The translations under genes and the position numbers were made by a program. A stretch of DNA of 22,505 nt, from positions 1 to 22,505 of the IMG/VR virus record IMGVR_UViG_3300011432_000190; one strand, written 5' to 3'. The notes under the pieces were generated by a model. It did no database searches and had not been told where the DNA came from. It saw only the letters and a list, made by a program, of their open reading frames with translations. The stretch comes from a virus. Numbering within the stretch: the stretch's first letter is position 1; each line of letters starts with the position of its first letter. Shown here one piece after another: positions 13,638 to 21,985 of this stretch.

Positions 13638-14066
13638 TTACGCCGCGGTGTGACTCATTTCGATCCGATATCGTCCGCCGCGGCGGAACCAGCGGATCGA
13701 CGCATCGAGCGCGTCGACTTCAGTGATCCCGATCGGCTCCTCGCGGTGCATCGTCATCCAGGTATAACCGGCGACCGTCAACGGCTGATCCTCGAGCAGG
13801 GCATCGATCCGCGCGGCGGCCGCTTTGATATTCGCGCCTGGCACCGTCGAGAGCATGCGCGCTTCGACGAGATACACGCCCGCTTCGATCGCCCGTTTGC
13901 CGAACACTCCCAGATCCTCGCCGCCCATCAACGAGACGATGACGAACCGCGTCATCCCCGGATAGCCCTCGTCCCGATACACGCCGTTCGGACAGAGCTG
14001 CAAGAGCTCCGTGTCGCTCCCGAGCTTCGCGATCAGCGCCGCGCAAATGTCGGAGGTATCCGCCAC
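13638..14066 (-). CDS. Tail terminator / completion protein (DUF3168-like)
   Basis: 142 residues from a GTG at 14066, two bases after the upstream stop. The layout fits tail terminators: an N-terminal helix ICAALIAKLGSDTELLQL, a hairpin with GVYRDEG, then RFVIVSLMGGEDLGVFG, a helix with DALLEDQPLTVAGYT, and the strand pair SIRWFRRGGRYRIEMS. In the family it caps the tail tube and joins it to the head. Position between the gp10-like protein and tail tube supports this. Assignment is by layout; sequence conservation in this family is weak. Confidence 0.72.
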   Translation of the reverse strand: MADTSDICAALIAKLGSDTELLQLCPNGVYRDEGYPGMTRFVIVSLMGGEDLGVFGKRAIEAGVYLVEARMLSTVPGANIKAAAARIDALLEDQPLTVAGYTWMTMHREEPIGITEVDALDASIRWFRRGGRYRIEMSHTAA

Positions 14067-14068
14067 GC

Positions 14069-14509
14069 TCAGGCCACCCTCGTCACCGTGATCCCATGCC
14101 GTTCTAGCAGCGCGGCCAACTTCGCATACATCGCGCGCCGGTGCCGGATCATCGTCGGAATGAACACCGGCCGCGGCGGCCCCTTTTTTGAAAACATGGT
14201 GCCGCGGTTCCAGCCCTTTTTCGTGACCCGATGGTGAACTTCTGAACCGTGTTCATGCCACCAGGCATGAGGCGCCGTGCTCTTCACTTGCGCCGCCACG
14301 CTGAACGGCCCGATCTCTTTCACGAACACCTTGACGCCCTTTTTGAGATTGCCGGTCTCTCCCTGCGGATACTGCGACACGATGTCATCCTTCGCCGCAT
14401 AGGCCGTGTCGAGCACAATCGCCGTCGCCTCGCCCTTGAGCTCCGACGGGAGCCGCGACAATTCGGCACGCAATTCGGCGATCCCCGAGATCGTGAGACT
14501 CGCGCTCAT
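14069..14509 (-). CDS. HK97 gp10-like head-tail/tail completion protein
   Basis: 146 residues from an ATG at 14509 within the previous stop (ATGA). The N-terminal helix pair (GIAELRAELSRLPSELKGEA) and the central TGNLKKGVKV followed by HAWWHEHGSEVHHR are typical of the HK97 gp10 family, which links tail and head. The C-terminal half is basic, with PPRPVFIPTM. Length is normal. It is coupled to the head-tail joining protein. Confidence 0.8.
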   Translation of the reverse strand: MSASLTISGIAELRAELSRLPSELKGEATAIVLDTAYAAKDDIVSQYPQGETGNLKKGVKVFVKEIGPFSVAAQVKSTAPHAWWHEHGSEVHHRVTKKGWNRGTMFSKKGPPRPVFIPTMIRHRRAMYAKLAALLERHGITVTRVA

Positions 14510-14838
14510 GGCACCACCTGCACCGCGCCGCAAATCATCGTGATACTCCGCAACTCGACATTCACAACGCCGGTGATCGAAAAGAATTGCCCGTTGAAAA
14601 TCATCCGCGTCTGCGTCGTGACGCCCGAATGAAAGCGCCCCGTCACGACATGCGAGGCCGTCGAGAGCGTCGTCCCGGCCGCGATCCGCTCGAGGTCGGC
14701 CGCCGTCGCCGGCTCGATCGCGACCTTCCACGACGCCGGCGCGAGGTCCGTCCAGCTCTGCAGAAATCCTCCGACGCCGTCCGGGACGGATACTGGGTTT
14801 TGAAACACGACGCGATGCCGGTATTCGCCGACTTGCAT
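14506..14838 (-). CDS. Head-tail joining protein (SPP1 gp16-like)
   Basis: 110 residues from an ATG at 14838, two bases after the connector's stop. The start GEYRHRVVFQNPVSVPDGVG, then SWTDLAPASWKVAIEP, is characteristic of phage head-tail joining proteins (phage_H_T_join). The remainder, HVVTGRFHSGVTTQTRMIF, is the beta-barrel end of the family. It forms the stopper ring under the connector in related phages. There is no visible ribosome site, so translation is probably coupled. Confidence 0.85.
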   Translation of the reverse strand: MQVGEYRHRVVFQNPVSVPDGVGGFLQSWTDLAPASWKVAIEPATAADLERIAAGTTLSTASHVVTGRFHSGVTTQTRMIFNGQFFSITGVVNVELRSITMICGAVQVVP

Positions 14839-14840
14839 AA

Positions 14841-15158
14841 CTATGCGAGCGCCGGATCCCGGAAGCGCCGCAAGAGGTTTGCGATCGCGTCCCAGAGATC
14901 CGCGTCCGTTTCCTCGAGATCGCCGCGGTGCTCATAGAGCGCCGTGAGCATTTTCAGAATCGCCGCCACGACCGGCGGCGGTGCCGTCTCGGGACTCACC
15001 CAGGTCTCGGACGCCCGCTCTTTCAAGTAGTCGAGAATGATCGCCTCTGCTTGATCCAGCTTGAGCTGGACGTCGGCCTCGTCCGGATCGCCTGGCGCCA
15101 TTGTCGGAATCTGCAAGTGATCCTTCGCCGTCTGCAGCGTCACGAGCTGCGCCGCCAT
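14841..15158 (-). CDS. Head-tail connector (gp6/gp15-like adaptor)
   Basis: 105 residues from an ATG at 15158 overlapping the previous stop (TAATG); in-frame sequence upstream is a shadow of the fibre gene. The order VTLQTAKDHLQIP, DVQLKLDQAEAIILDYL, PPVVAAILKMLTALYEHRGD, then LWDAIANLLRRFRDP is the four-helix pattern of the HK97 gp6 / SPP1 gp15 adaptor that docks under the portal. The family ends with this loop-and-arm segment. Position directly before the joining protein agrees. Confidence 0.88.
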   Translation of the reverse strand: MAAQLVTLQTAKDHLQIPTMAPGDPDEADVQLKLDQAEAIILDYLKERASETWVSPETAPPPVVAAILKMLTALYEHRGDLEETDADLWDAIANLLRRFRDPALA

Positions 15159-15565
15159 TACGAGCGCCCTCCGCTGTCTTTCCCGTCGCGCCCGCGTTTC
15201 ACCATCAGCATCCAATCCGGCGAGGCGCCCGGCGCCGCGGTTGTGGTGCGTTGACAATGAAACGCGCTGCCGCCGGCGGTGACGAGATCGCCGGTGTCAT
15301 ACGTCTTGTTGTGGACGTGCACGCCGCAATAGCGGAGGCCTGGCGCGCCGTCTTTCCCGTCGACGCCGTCCCGGCCGGCCGGCCCAGGCGGCCCGGCCGG
15401 ACCCGGTACCGGCGCCCGCGCCTCGAGCTCCGCAATCCGCACCGCGAGGCCCTCCAGCTCACCGTGTAGATCCCGTTGCTCGAGCGCCGCGAGCCGGAGC
15501 CCGAACGGCCCCAAGAGGCCGCGAATCGTCGCCGCGAGATGTTCGGCGAGTACGTCAGGCCGCAT
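15158..15565 (-). CDS. Collagen-like protein with carbohydrate-binding-like domain
   Basis: 135 residues from an ATG at 15565 that overlaps the portal's end by 11 bases. Residues 1-52 form a coiled-coil-like helix (LHGELEGLAVRIAELEAR). Residues 55-75 are seven perfect Gly-X-Y triplets (GPAGPPGPAGRDGVDGKDG), a short collagen-like stalk. Residues 78-125 resemble a chitin/carbohydrate-binding module of the CBM5/12 type: NKTYDTGDLVTAGGSAFHC, a loop, then SPDWMLMVKRG. A second RDGKDS follows. The gene lies between portal and connector. It is probably a trimeric fibre on the virion, perhaps on the head, that binds surface glycans. Confidence 0.75.
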   Translation of the reverse strand: MRPDVLAEHLAATIRGLLGPFGLRLAALEQRDLHGELEGLAVRIAELEARAPVPGPAGPPGPAGRDGVDGKDGAPGLRYCGVHVHNKTYDTGDLVTAGGSAFHCQRTTTAAPGASPDWMLMVKRGRDGKDSGGRS

Positions 15566-16943
15566 GGGTGAGCGCCTCGAGGGCTTTCGTCAACGTCTCG
15601 CAAAATGCCTTTTCGTCGGCCTCCGGATCCGGAGTGTTGTTGCCCGGCCCGGGCACGGCCGGCGCCGCCGGAGCGGGTTTCGAGAACGGTGCATCCGCGT
15701 CGCGCTCGGCGAGCGCGCGGAGGCTGTAGTTTTGCTGTTGCATGTAGGGCGTATCGCCGCCGACGACTTTCCCGAGGCCGAAATATTTGCGACGCGCCTC
15801 GTCCGGCGACAACGCGCCGGCGCCGATCGACTCGGCCGCCGCTCGCGTTTTCGTCGCCGTCACCATCCAAATCAAATCGTCGATATCGAATTCCGTCCCA
15901 TACGGCGTGTTGAGCTCGAGCCCTTCGTCGAGCGACGCCTCGAAATTCGCGAGCAAACTTTGTATGCATTGCGAATGGTATTTCTGTAGGAGCGCCTCGA
16001 GGTCCGTCACGTTCGTGTCGGTCAGGTCGAGCAGCGCCGGCGGGACGTGATAGCAGGAGCAAATCGTTTGCGCGCTCCACTTCAATTGCTCGATCAGCTG
16101 TGCATCCGCCGCGTTGACGGTCATCGCCTCATATTTCAGGCCATCGCCCAGGACGGCGACTTTCCCCACGTTCGCGCCGGAAAAATTGGTATCCCAATAT
16201 TCCTTCAGCCGCTTGGCGGTGTCCGTCGCGATCGCGCCTGGCGCCGACAGGACGCCGCCAGGATTACTCCCGGTCCGGAAAAACCGCTCGCTCTGCTGTT
16301 GAATCGTCAGCCCCTGCAGCGCGGCGAGGCCGCACGCGAAGAGCGGCGTGACGCCGATGAGCGGGTGAAAGAGCGTCACCATTGGATCGTGAATCATTTC
16401 GCGCGCCGGGACGATGACGTCCTCGCCGCGCTCGAGCCCGGCCGGAATCCCGGCGAGGTCATCCCGTTTGAGCCCGTAATAGACGGCGCCGTCCGGCGCG
16501 ATGAGCGGCGTCACGCGCGACGGATCGAGCACGTAGAGATGCACGACGACGTTGCGATCGTCGCGTTGCTTGAGGACGTAGGTATTCCCACTCGTCAGTT
16601 TCGACGTCATCCACTGCTCGACGAATTTGACGATCGTCTGATAGCGGTTCGGTTTGCGGAGGACCGGCGAGTACGCCGGGTTCGTCGTCTCGCTCCAAAT
16701 GCCGTCGGCATCTTGCGTGACGAGCCGGAGATGAAGTTTCCCGATATCCGTCGCGATGAGCGTGACGCAGCCAAAGACCGTCGAATTCGCGAGCGCCGTC
16801 GGCGTCGTGATCTCGTCGTTATTCTGCCAGGCGCCTTGATACGGTTCCCGGATGAGCGGGAACCAGCCGCCACGCGACGCGGCCGGCGACATGTTCGCCG
16901 GCGCGCGCCGCGCCCGAGTAATCTCCAGTCCAAAAACCCGCAT
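15555..16943 (-). CDS. Portal protein, HK97 family
   Basis: 462 residues from an ATG at 16943 with AGGAG close upstream. Landmarks of the HK97 portal family are present in order: STVFGCVTLIATDIGKL near residue 55, LRKPNRYQTIVKFVEQW, LTSGNTYVLKQRDD, LDPSRVTPLIAPDG, then GVTPLFACGLAALQG, SERFFRTGSNPGGVL, WSAQTICSCYHVPPALL and LEALLQKYHSQCIQ. The last 80 residues, Pro/Ala-rich, are the clip/crown end. It forms the twelve-subunit ring through which DNA passes. Unlike the usual order, it lies after the capsid gene. Confidence 0.95.
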   Translation of the reverse strand: MRVFGLEITRARRAPANMSPAASRGGWFPLIREPYQGAWQNNDEITTPTALANSTVFGCVTLIATDIGKLHLRLVTQDADGIWSETTNPAYSPVLRKPNRYQTIVKFVEQWMTSKLTSGNTYVLKQRDDRNVVVHLYVLDPSRVTPLIAPDGAVYYGLKRDDLAGIPAGLERGEDVIVPAREMIHDPMVTLFHPLIGVTPLFACGLAALQGLTIQQQSERFFRTGSNPGGVLSAPGAIATDTAKRLKEYWDTNFSGANVGKVAVLGDGLKYEAMTVNAADAQLIEQLKWSAQTICSCYHVPPALLDLTDTNVTDLEALLQKYHSQCIQSLLANFEASLDEGLELNTPYGTEFDIDDLIWMVTATKTRAAAESIGAGALSPDEARRKYFGLGKVVGGDTPYMQQQNYSLRALAERDADAPFSKPAPAAPAVPGPGNNTPDPEADEKAFCETLTKALEALTHAA

Positions 16944-16961
16944 GGGCTCCTAAACCAGAAC

Positions 16962-18821
16962 CTAGAACGTATAGACGGCGCCGGTCAGGTAGTACACCGA
17001 GCTCGTCGTCGCCCGCTTCCAGTTAATGAAGCGCTCCGCGCGGAGGCCGACGAGGTTGTCCTGCCAGAGCGAGGACCACACGGTTGTCGCCGGATCCGCC
17101 GGGTTGACCGGCGCGTCGTTCATCTGGATCGAGGCCTCGCGCGAGACGTCGATCGACACGCCGCCATCGTCGGCCAGGAGGATGTACTCCGGCGCCAGGC
17201 CGATGACCTTGTCGCCGACGACATTCGACCCAATGATCGTGATGCCGTTCGCTTTGCCGCCCTCCGCGCCGACGCCCGGGAACATCGTCGCGCCGAGCGG
17301 ATCCTTTTTCGCGCCCATGGCGTACGCGTTGACCTGATTCATGATGACGGTCAGGCCGGCGAGCGGCACGTTATTCCCCGAGAACCAGGTGACGATCGTC
17401 CCGAGGTCCTTCGCCGGATCATCAAGCGACGCGGCCGTGCCGGCGCCGTTCGTAATCGAGGCCGGAGAGACGTCCGCGACGGCGACGACGGCCGGATCGG
17501 TGAATTGCGTGTCGAGGAATTGCGCGATCCCCTTGATCATGTCGTTCCGGACGATCGCCTCCGCGCTCGGCGACGAGCTCCGGACGAGTTCCTCCGTGAG
17601 GACGATGATCCCGGCGGCCTTCGCCATCCCGAGCGACGTCGATCCGAATTGCAGCTTACCGACCGGTTTCGCCTTCGCCTGACCGACCCACTTGTAGGTA
17701 CCGCCGCCGGTCTGAATCGGGACCGACGTATTGAACGGGACGTTCGTCAGGCCGGGAATTTTCCCGAGAATCGTCGCCGGCCGCGAGAGCTCGATGAATT
17801 CGTTCGTCAGATTCGAGACGACGACGAGCGGCGCCGCCCAGGCCGGATCCGTCGTTGTGCCAGGTGCGACGGCCGCCTTGATCATCAGCTCGACTTCCGG
17901 CGTCGAATCCTTCCATTGCTTCGCATACTCGAGCGCGCGGTAACTGTCGCCCTTCGCGTTGAGCAGCGCGAGCGCATAGCGGACGAACGCGGTTCCCGGC
18001 GGGACGTTCGGCTTGACGGACACGTACTTGAACCCGTTCCCGTTGCCGTTCCCGTTCGCCGGGACGGCCGCGGCCGTCATCGTTTTCTCGAGGCTCTTGA
18101 GGCGCCGGAGATGATCGTCGACGCTCTTCACCTCGAGCTCGAGGCCGTCGTATTCCTCCGTTTGCTCGGCGTCGAGCGTCGCGCCGGCGTCGCCAGCTTT
18201 CGTCATCAACTCGGCCATGCGCGCCGCGGTCGCCGCGCGTTTGTTTTCCCACTGGGTGATCTGTTCGGCCGTCGTTTGTTTTGCCATGTTCGGAAGTCTC
18301 ACAATCGCGCCCGAGACGCCGGGACGGATAAGGCCAGACGCGGCCAGGTGCGGCGCATCGAAACTCTTGATCGTGCGGATCGTGGTTTCGGCGTTCGCCG
18401 GAACGGTCACGAGCGAGAGCTCGCAAATTTCGGTTTTGAGGAGATGCATCCCCCCGGACTTGAGAAATTTGACGCCGTCGGCGAGCGGTCGGAACCCGAT
18501 CGAGACGCCCGTAATCAGGCCGGCCTTGATGCTCTGCCAGGCCTCGTTGACCCGATCCCGCAGCGCGCCCGGCTCGGCGATTTCCGGGAGCGTCGCCTCA
18601 AACGCGATGCCCTCCGGTCCGGCCGTCAACGTGACGCGGCCCACAGGATGTTGGCTGTTGTGATGTAAGAGCAGCGGGAGCGGATTGACGAACGTCGCGC
18701 CGAGCGGCTCGAGGATATCGCCGCGGCGATCGGGAGTCGGCGTCGAGGCGAGCCCGGAAATAATGCGGCGCTCGCCGTCGACGTTTTTGATGTTGAGCAG
18801 CGCGTACGCGCGGTCGAGCAC
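16962..18821 (-). CDS. Prohead protease-scaffold-major capsid protein fusion
   Basis: 619 residues from a GTG at 18821 without a strong ribosome site. Residues 1-155 are an HK97-type prohead protease (family S78): RIISGLASTPTPDRRGDI, LLLHHNSQHPVG (catalytic His), GLITGVSIGFRP (Ser107) and ELSLVTVPANA. Residues 179-250 are a scaffold/delta-like helix (MAKQTTAEQITQWENKRAAT). A GNGNGNG linker follows at 257-263. Residues 270-619 are the HK97-fold capsid protein (EFIELSRPATILGKIPG, KAAGIIVLTEELVRSSS, ending near VGLRAERFINWKRA). Internal Met179 could start a separate capsid precursor, but has no clear ribosome site. Self-cleavage would free the protease and mature the shell. Confidence 0.92.
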   Translation of the reverse strand: MLDRAYALLNIKNVDGERRIISGLASTPTPDRRGDILEPLGATFVNPLPLLLHHNSQHPVGRVTLTAGPEGIAFEATLPEIAEPGALRDRVNEAWQSIKAGLITGVSIGFRPLADGVKFLKSGGMHLLKTEICELSLVTVPANAETTIRTIKSFDAPHLAASGLIRPGVSGAIVRLPNMAKQTTAEQITQWENKRAATAARMAELMTKAGDAGATLDAEQTEEYDGLELEVKSVDDHLRRLKSLEKTMTAAAVPANGNGNGNGFKYVSVKPNVPPGTAFVRYALALLNAKGDSYRALEYAKQWKDSTPEVELMIKAAVAPGTTTDPAWAAPLVVVSNLTNEFIELSRPATILGKIPGLTNVPFNTSVPIQTGGGTYKWVGQAKAKPVGKLQFGSTSLGMAKAAGIIVLTEELVRSSSPSAEAIVRNDMIKGIAQFLDTQFTDPAVVAVADVSPASITNGAGTAASLDDPAKDLGTIVTWFSGNNVPLAGLTVIMNQVNAYAMGAKKDPLGATMFPGVGAEGGKANGITIIGSNVVGDKVIGLAPEYILLADDGGVSIDVSREASIQMNDAPVNPADPATTVWSSLWQDNLVGLRAERFINWKRATTSSVYYLTGAVYTF

Positions 18822-18831
18822 GTCGGCGAGA

Positions 18832-19038
18832 TTACGGCCGGCGAATCGGGAACACCGATTTCAAATATTTTTTTTGCCGCGCGTCGCGCTCGAGCGAGCG
18901 CCGGATGAGCTCCGGGATACTGACGCGCGCGGCGCCGGCGTCGCGATCAAGCGCGTCATACCGCCGCGACGGGACGGTGACGCACACGCGGACGGACGGA
19001 TCGGTCCGATCGAGCGGAGGCCGGCCGCGGCGACTCAT
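18832..19038 (-). CDS. Small ribbon-helix-helix-like basic protein
   Basis: 68 residues from an ATG at 19038 within the previous stop (ATGA); the longer open frame upstream is a shadow. The pattern SVRVCVTVPSRRYDALDRDA followed by SIPELIRRSLER is the strand-helix-helix of CopG/Arc-type repressors. N- and C-termini are basic. Located between the Cys-rich gene and the capsid fusion, it could be a local regulator or a DNA-binding packaging accessory. Confidence 0.72.
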   Translation of the reverse strand: MSRRGRPPLDRTDPSVRVCVTVPSRRYDALDRDAGAARVSIPELIRRSLERDARQKKYLKSVFPIRRP

Positions 19039-19307
19039 ATCGGGGGCCTGGCCGCATACAGCCCACACGCGAGCCACTTCGCGCGCCAGTCCGAGGCCTC
19101 GCTCGAGGTGACGCCGGCGAGCTCGCATTTCAGGAACGCGCGCGCGCCCGGCGTATAGCGGACCAGATGCATACAGCCCTTGCACGTTCGGCCGCCAACG
19201 TCCTGGCCGTATGCGGTGTGCATCTTGACGAGGCGTGCGGCGCCGTTCGCGACGCGCGTCCGTTTGACGCGATTCAATTCCGGGTGGCCGAATAGATCGA
19301 GGCTCAT
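19035..19307 (-). CDS. Small Cys-rich phage protein next to terminase
   Basis: 90 residues from an ATG at 19307 within the terminase stop (ATGA). It begins MSLDLFG, then after a basic stretch has CKGCMHLVRY, a further Cys in FLKCELAGVT, and WRAKWLACGLY, four Cys that could bind one zinc. This Cys-rich pattern with DWRAKWxACGLY occurs in small phage proteins of unknown function. No catalytic site is visible. Its position beside terminase suggests a role in packaging, but that is inference. Confidence 0.75.
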   Translation of the reverse strand: MSLDLFGHPELNRVKRTRVANGAARLVKMHTAYGQDVGGRTCKGCMHLVRYTPGARAFLKCELAGVTSSEASDWRAKWLACGLYAARPPI

Positions 19308-20860
19308 GCCGGTCCTCCGAGAATCACCATTTGAAATTCCGGCGGACGCGTTCCGGCGTCGCGATACATCGCATCGATCGCCATGACGAGCGCGACGACG
19401 CCGTCGATCCGTTCCGTCGATTTCGCTTTCGACGGTTGAATATTACCGGCGTTATCGGTATCGACGGCTGTATTCCCGACGTTCCAGCGTAGAACCGGGT
19501 GCCCGTCCTGCCGTAGCGTTTTCTCGAGGATCGCTTTCTCGAGCGCCTTCGATGGCGCCGAGAGGGACGCTTTCCCCTGGCGCATCTTGACGCACACGAA
19601 CCCGTCGACCTTCTCGAGGCGCGAGACGAGGTCGGTTGCGTTCCACGGATCGAACGCGACGAGGCGCAAATCGTAGCGCTCGCGCCAGGTGTGCAAATGC
19701 GCGCGGACGGCCTCGTAATCGACCACCGGCCCCGGTGTCGCCGTCAAGAATCCACGCCGGACCCACTCGTCGTATGGGACGCGATCCCGCGTCACGCGCA
19801 TCGGGATCCGCTCGGCCGGCATGAAAAACTGCGCCAGGACCGCAAACCCGGCGCCGTCGTCGTCGGGAAAGACGGCGACGGCCGCGGTCAAGTCGGTTGT
19901 CGTCGACAAGTCGAGGCCGACATAGCAGCGACGGCCGGCGAGCTCGGCCAGGTCGAGCGGTACCTGACAGGCGTCCCAGGATACGAGCGAAAGCCAGCGC
20001 GTATCTTGCTCCGTCCACTGATTCAGGTACAGCCGCCGAAAGCTATTTTCTTGCGCCGGGATTTCTCGCGCGCGCGCACAGGCGATCCGGAGCTCCTCGA
20101 GCGATCGGAAATCGCCGAGCGCCGGATTTGTCGCGCGCCACACGGCCTCACTCGTCCAATCGGCGTCGGCTGGCGCCTCGTAGAGGATCGGGAGAAATGT
20201 CGGATCAAGCGCTGGGTTTTCCTTGACCTTGCGCGCATGTTGATAGAGCTCCCAGAGGATCGAATGGCGATCGTAGCCGGCGGTTGAAATCGCAATAAAG
20301 AGCGGTTGCGCGCGCGCGCCCATGCTCGAGGCGAGGACGTCAAACAGATCCCGCGACGTCGCCGCATGGACTTCGTCGTAAATGACGCGCGAGGCGTTCA
20401 ATCCGTGTTTGCTATAAGCCTCCGCGGAAATCGCGCGATAGATACTCCCGGTCCGCCGATGCACGATCCGTTTTTGCGACTCAATGATTTCGCATGCGGC
20501 AAAGAGTTCGGGATCGTTCCGGACCATTTGCGCGGCGACGTTGAAACAGAGCGCCGCTTGGTCTTTATCGCTGCCAGCCGAATACACTTCCGCGCCGATT
20601 TCGTCATCGAATAACAGGCCGTCGAGCGCGAGCGCGGCGCCGAGTTCCGTTTTTCCGTTTTTCCTCGGAATCATGAGGAGGCACATCCGTTTTTCGCGGA
20701 GGCCTGTCACTTTATTGATCGCGAAGAGCGGCCGAATGATGTGCTTTTCCTGCCACGGCCGGAGGTTGAACGGTTGCCCGGCGAATGGCCCTTTCGTGTG
20801 GGTGAGCTGATTTATGAGGCGAACCTTGCGCGAGGGGACCGATTCGCGCCGGCCGGCCAT
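19304..20860 (-). CDS. terL: Terminase large subunit
   Basis: 518 residues from an ATG at 20860 overlapping the upstream stop (TAATG). The ATPase half has the HK97/P27-type Walker A IPRKNGKTE (residues 64-72), Walker B RVIYDEVHA (158-166) and the coupling motif FIAISTAGY. The nuclease half has CYVGLDLSTTTDLTA (Asp317), LVAFDPWNATD (Asp404) and RIDGVVALVMAIDA (Asp486), an RNase H-like acidic triad. The enzyme pumps DNA into the prohead and cuts concatemers, working with the small subunit at the window's right edge. Length and order are typical and nothing is missing. Confidence 0.96.
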   Translation of the reverse strand: MAGRRESVPSRKVRLINQLTHTKGPFAGQPFNLRPWQEKHIIRPLFAINKVTGLREKRMCLLMIPRKNGKTELGAALALDGLLFDDEIGAEVYSAGSDKDQAALCFNVAAQMVRNDPELFAACEIIESQKRIVHRRTGSIYRAISAEAYSKHGLNASRVIYDEVHAATSRDLFDVLASSMGARAQPLFIAISTAGYDRHSILWELYQHARKVKENPALDPTFLPILYEAPADADWTSEAVWRATNPALGDFRSLEELRIACARAREIPAQENSFRRLYLNQWTEQDTRWLSLVSWDACQVPLDLAELAGRRCYVGLDLSTTTDLTAAVAVFPDDDGAGFAVLAQFFMPAERIPMRVTRDRVPYDEWVRRGFLTATPGPVVDYEAVRAHLHTWRERYDLRLVAFDPWNATDLVSRLEKVDGFVCVKMRQGKASLSAPSKALEKAILEKTLRQDGHPVLRWNVGNTAVDTDNAGNIQPSKAKSTERIDGVVALVMAIDAMYRDAGTRPPEFQMVILGGPA

Positions 20861-21057
20861 TAGTCGGCCTCGTCGACGACGATGACGCCGGCCGTCTTGA
20901 ATACCTCGCGCGCGGCTTGCTCGAGCGTCGCGCGATTCTCGGCGGTATTCGGCCAGCCGTTTGCCGCGAGCATTTCCGGCAGATCCAAATGGAGGACGCC
21001 GGCGTCATCGTCATAGACGCCAGGCGCGAGACGATGCCACGTTTTCCGGTCCGTCAT
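20860..21057 (-). CDS. Small hypothetical protein before terminase
   Basis: 65 residues from an ATG at 21057 with GGAAGGAAG upstream; the longer open frame is not supported. Sequence features are GVYDDDAGVLHLDLPEMLAA, then a helix with ENRATLEQAAREVF, and VIVVDEAD at the end. No motif is recognised. It is coupled to the large terminase by TAATG and lies after a 155-base gap. Confidence 0.75.
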   Translation of the reverse strand: MTDRKTWHRLAPGVYDDDAGVLHLDLPEMLAANGWPNTAENRATLEQAAREVFKTAGVIVVDEAD

Positions 21058-21212
21058 GATCTTCCTTCCGAATTCCCGCCGGCGGATCGGCGTAGCGCCG
21101 ACGGGACGCACTTTCCTCACTCGCGCCGGCGTCCGTTTGAGTGACGGACCTTCGACGTTGTCCCGGAGGACCGCGCCGAGACTCAACCGACGTTGCCGAT
21201 CGAAACCGTGAC

Positions 21213-21551
21213 TTACTTCGGCGCCGGCGCCGACGGGAGCGTGTTGTCCGGGACGAGAATCAGCCCATGACAGGCGAACCACTTGACGACGAACCGGCCG
21301 CCCGGCGCGATCGGCTGTACCGGCCGGCCTGGCGACGGCGGGAGCGGCGTCCCCGGTGTGACCGGCGGCGTCGGGAGACTGTTGTCCGGGACGGTCGGAT
21401 CGAACGGGAAAACGGGAAGTGTGACCGCGCCAGGTGGCAAACCCTGACCCGGTAAACCGTGCGAGGGATAGCCGCCGGACGGGAGGCTATTGTCCGGAGC
21501 GCCGCCGGATCCGTTGTCCATGAACGTGATAACGGCCATTCGTGAATTCAT
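21213..21551 (-). CDS. Proline-rich protein with PDNSLP repeats
   Basis: 112 residues from an ATG at 21551 with AAGGACG upstream. Pro- and Gly-rich throughout, with PDNSLP at residues 19-24 and 55-60, PDNTLP at 101-106, and related GLPGQGLPPG. One ordered-looking segment, RFVVKWFACHGLILV, lies at 86-100. No signal peptide or membrane segment is seen. Similar DNSLP-repeat proteins occur as uncharacterised genes in phages. Function unknown. Confidence 0.75.
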   Translation of the reverse strand: MNSRMAVITFMDNGSGGAPDNSLPSGGYPSHGLPGQGLPPGAVTLPVFPFDPTVPDNSLPTPPVTPGTPLPPSPGRPVQPIAPGGRFVVKWFACHGLILVPDNTLPSAPAPK

Positions 21552-21601
21552 TGTTGACGTCCTTTCCTATCGTGAGTTTCCGACGTTGCCCGACGATGCT
21601 A

Positions 21602-21985
21602 TCAGACGAGGATTCTCGGCGGCGTCGGTATGTCGACGCCGATCGGCCGCCAGAGATGCAAAACGTGCGGATGCTGATTTTTGTATTCTGAGCGCCGCGG
21701 ATGTAACTGGATGACGACGTCCTCGTCGTCCCAACAAAGGCTTTTAACAAACGCCATTTCATCCCATGACGGCGTCCGCATTTGCCGGCCGTCGTACCGC
21801 GCCGTATGGACGCTGACGTGCTCCCATCCTCCGAGCTCGTCGACGTCGAGGCCGTCCGAGCAAATCAAATACAGACGCCAGCCCGGTACCGGCGACTCGA
21901 GCTCAAACGCGCCATAGTTGGCGCCGTCCGGCGAACCAAAAAGCGGATGCTCTTTCAGGCGCCCAGACTTCGGAACGTGAAACAT
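21602..21985 (-). CDS. DUF7694-like phage protein
   Basis: 127 residues. I chose the ATG at 21985 because it overlaps the stop of the small membrane gene (TAATG); an upstream ATG at 22012 lacks a ribosome site. The pattern GGWEHVSVHTARYD, then TPSWDEMAFVKSLCWDDEDV, IQLHPRRSEYKNQHPHVLHLW and RPIGVDIPTPP fits DUF7694, common in phages and of unknown function. The conserved His residues (HPRRSEY, HPHVLHLW) and acidic DEM suggest a possible ligand site. It lies between the terminase genes. Confidence 0.85.
   Translation of the reverse strand: MFHVPKSGRLKEHPLFGSPDGANYGAFELESPVPGWRLYLICSDGLDVDELGGWEHVSVHTARYDGRQMRTPSWDEMAFVKSLCWDDEDVVIQLHPRRSEYKNQHPHVLHLWRPIGVDIPTPPRILV

Noticed and set aside
16047-18668. 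873-codon open frame on the plus strand
   Set aside because: It is antisense to the portal and capsid genes, extremely rich in Arg and Asp, and shows no family pattern. High GC makes such shadow frames common.
21087-21101. Hairpin TCGGCG-TAG-CGCCGA in the gap before the 65-residue gene
   Set aside because: Short stem with a three-base loop and no T run; not distinguishable from chance in GC-rich DNA.
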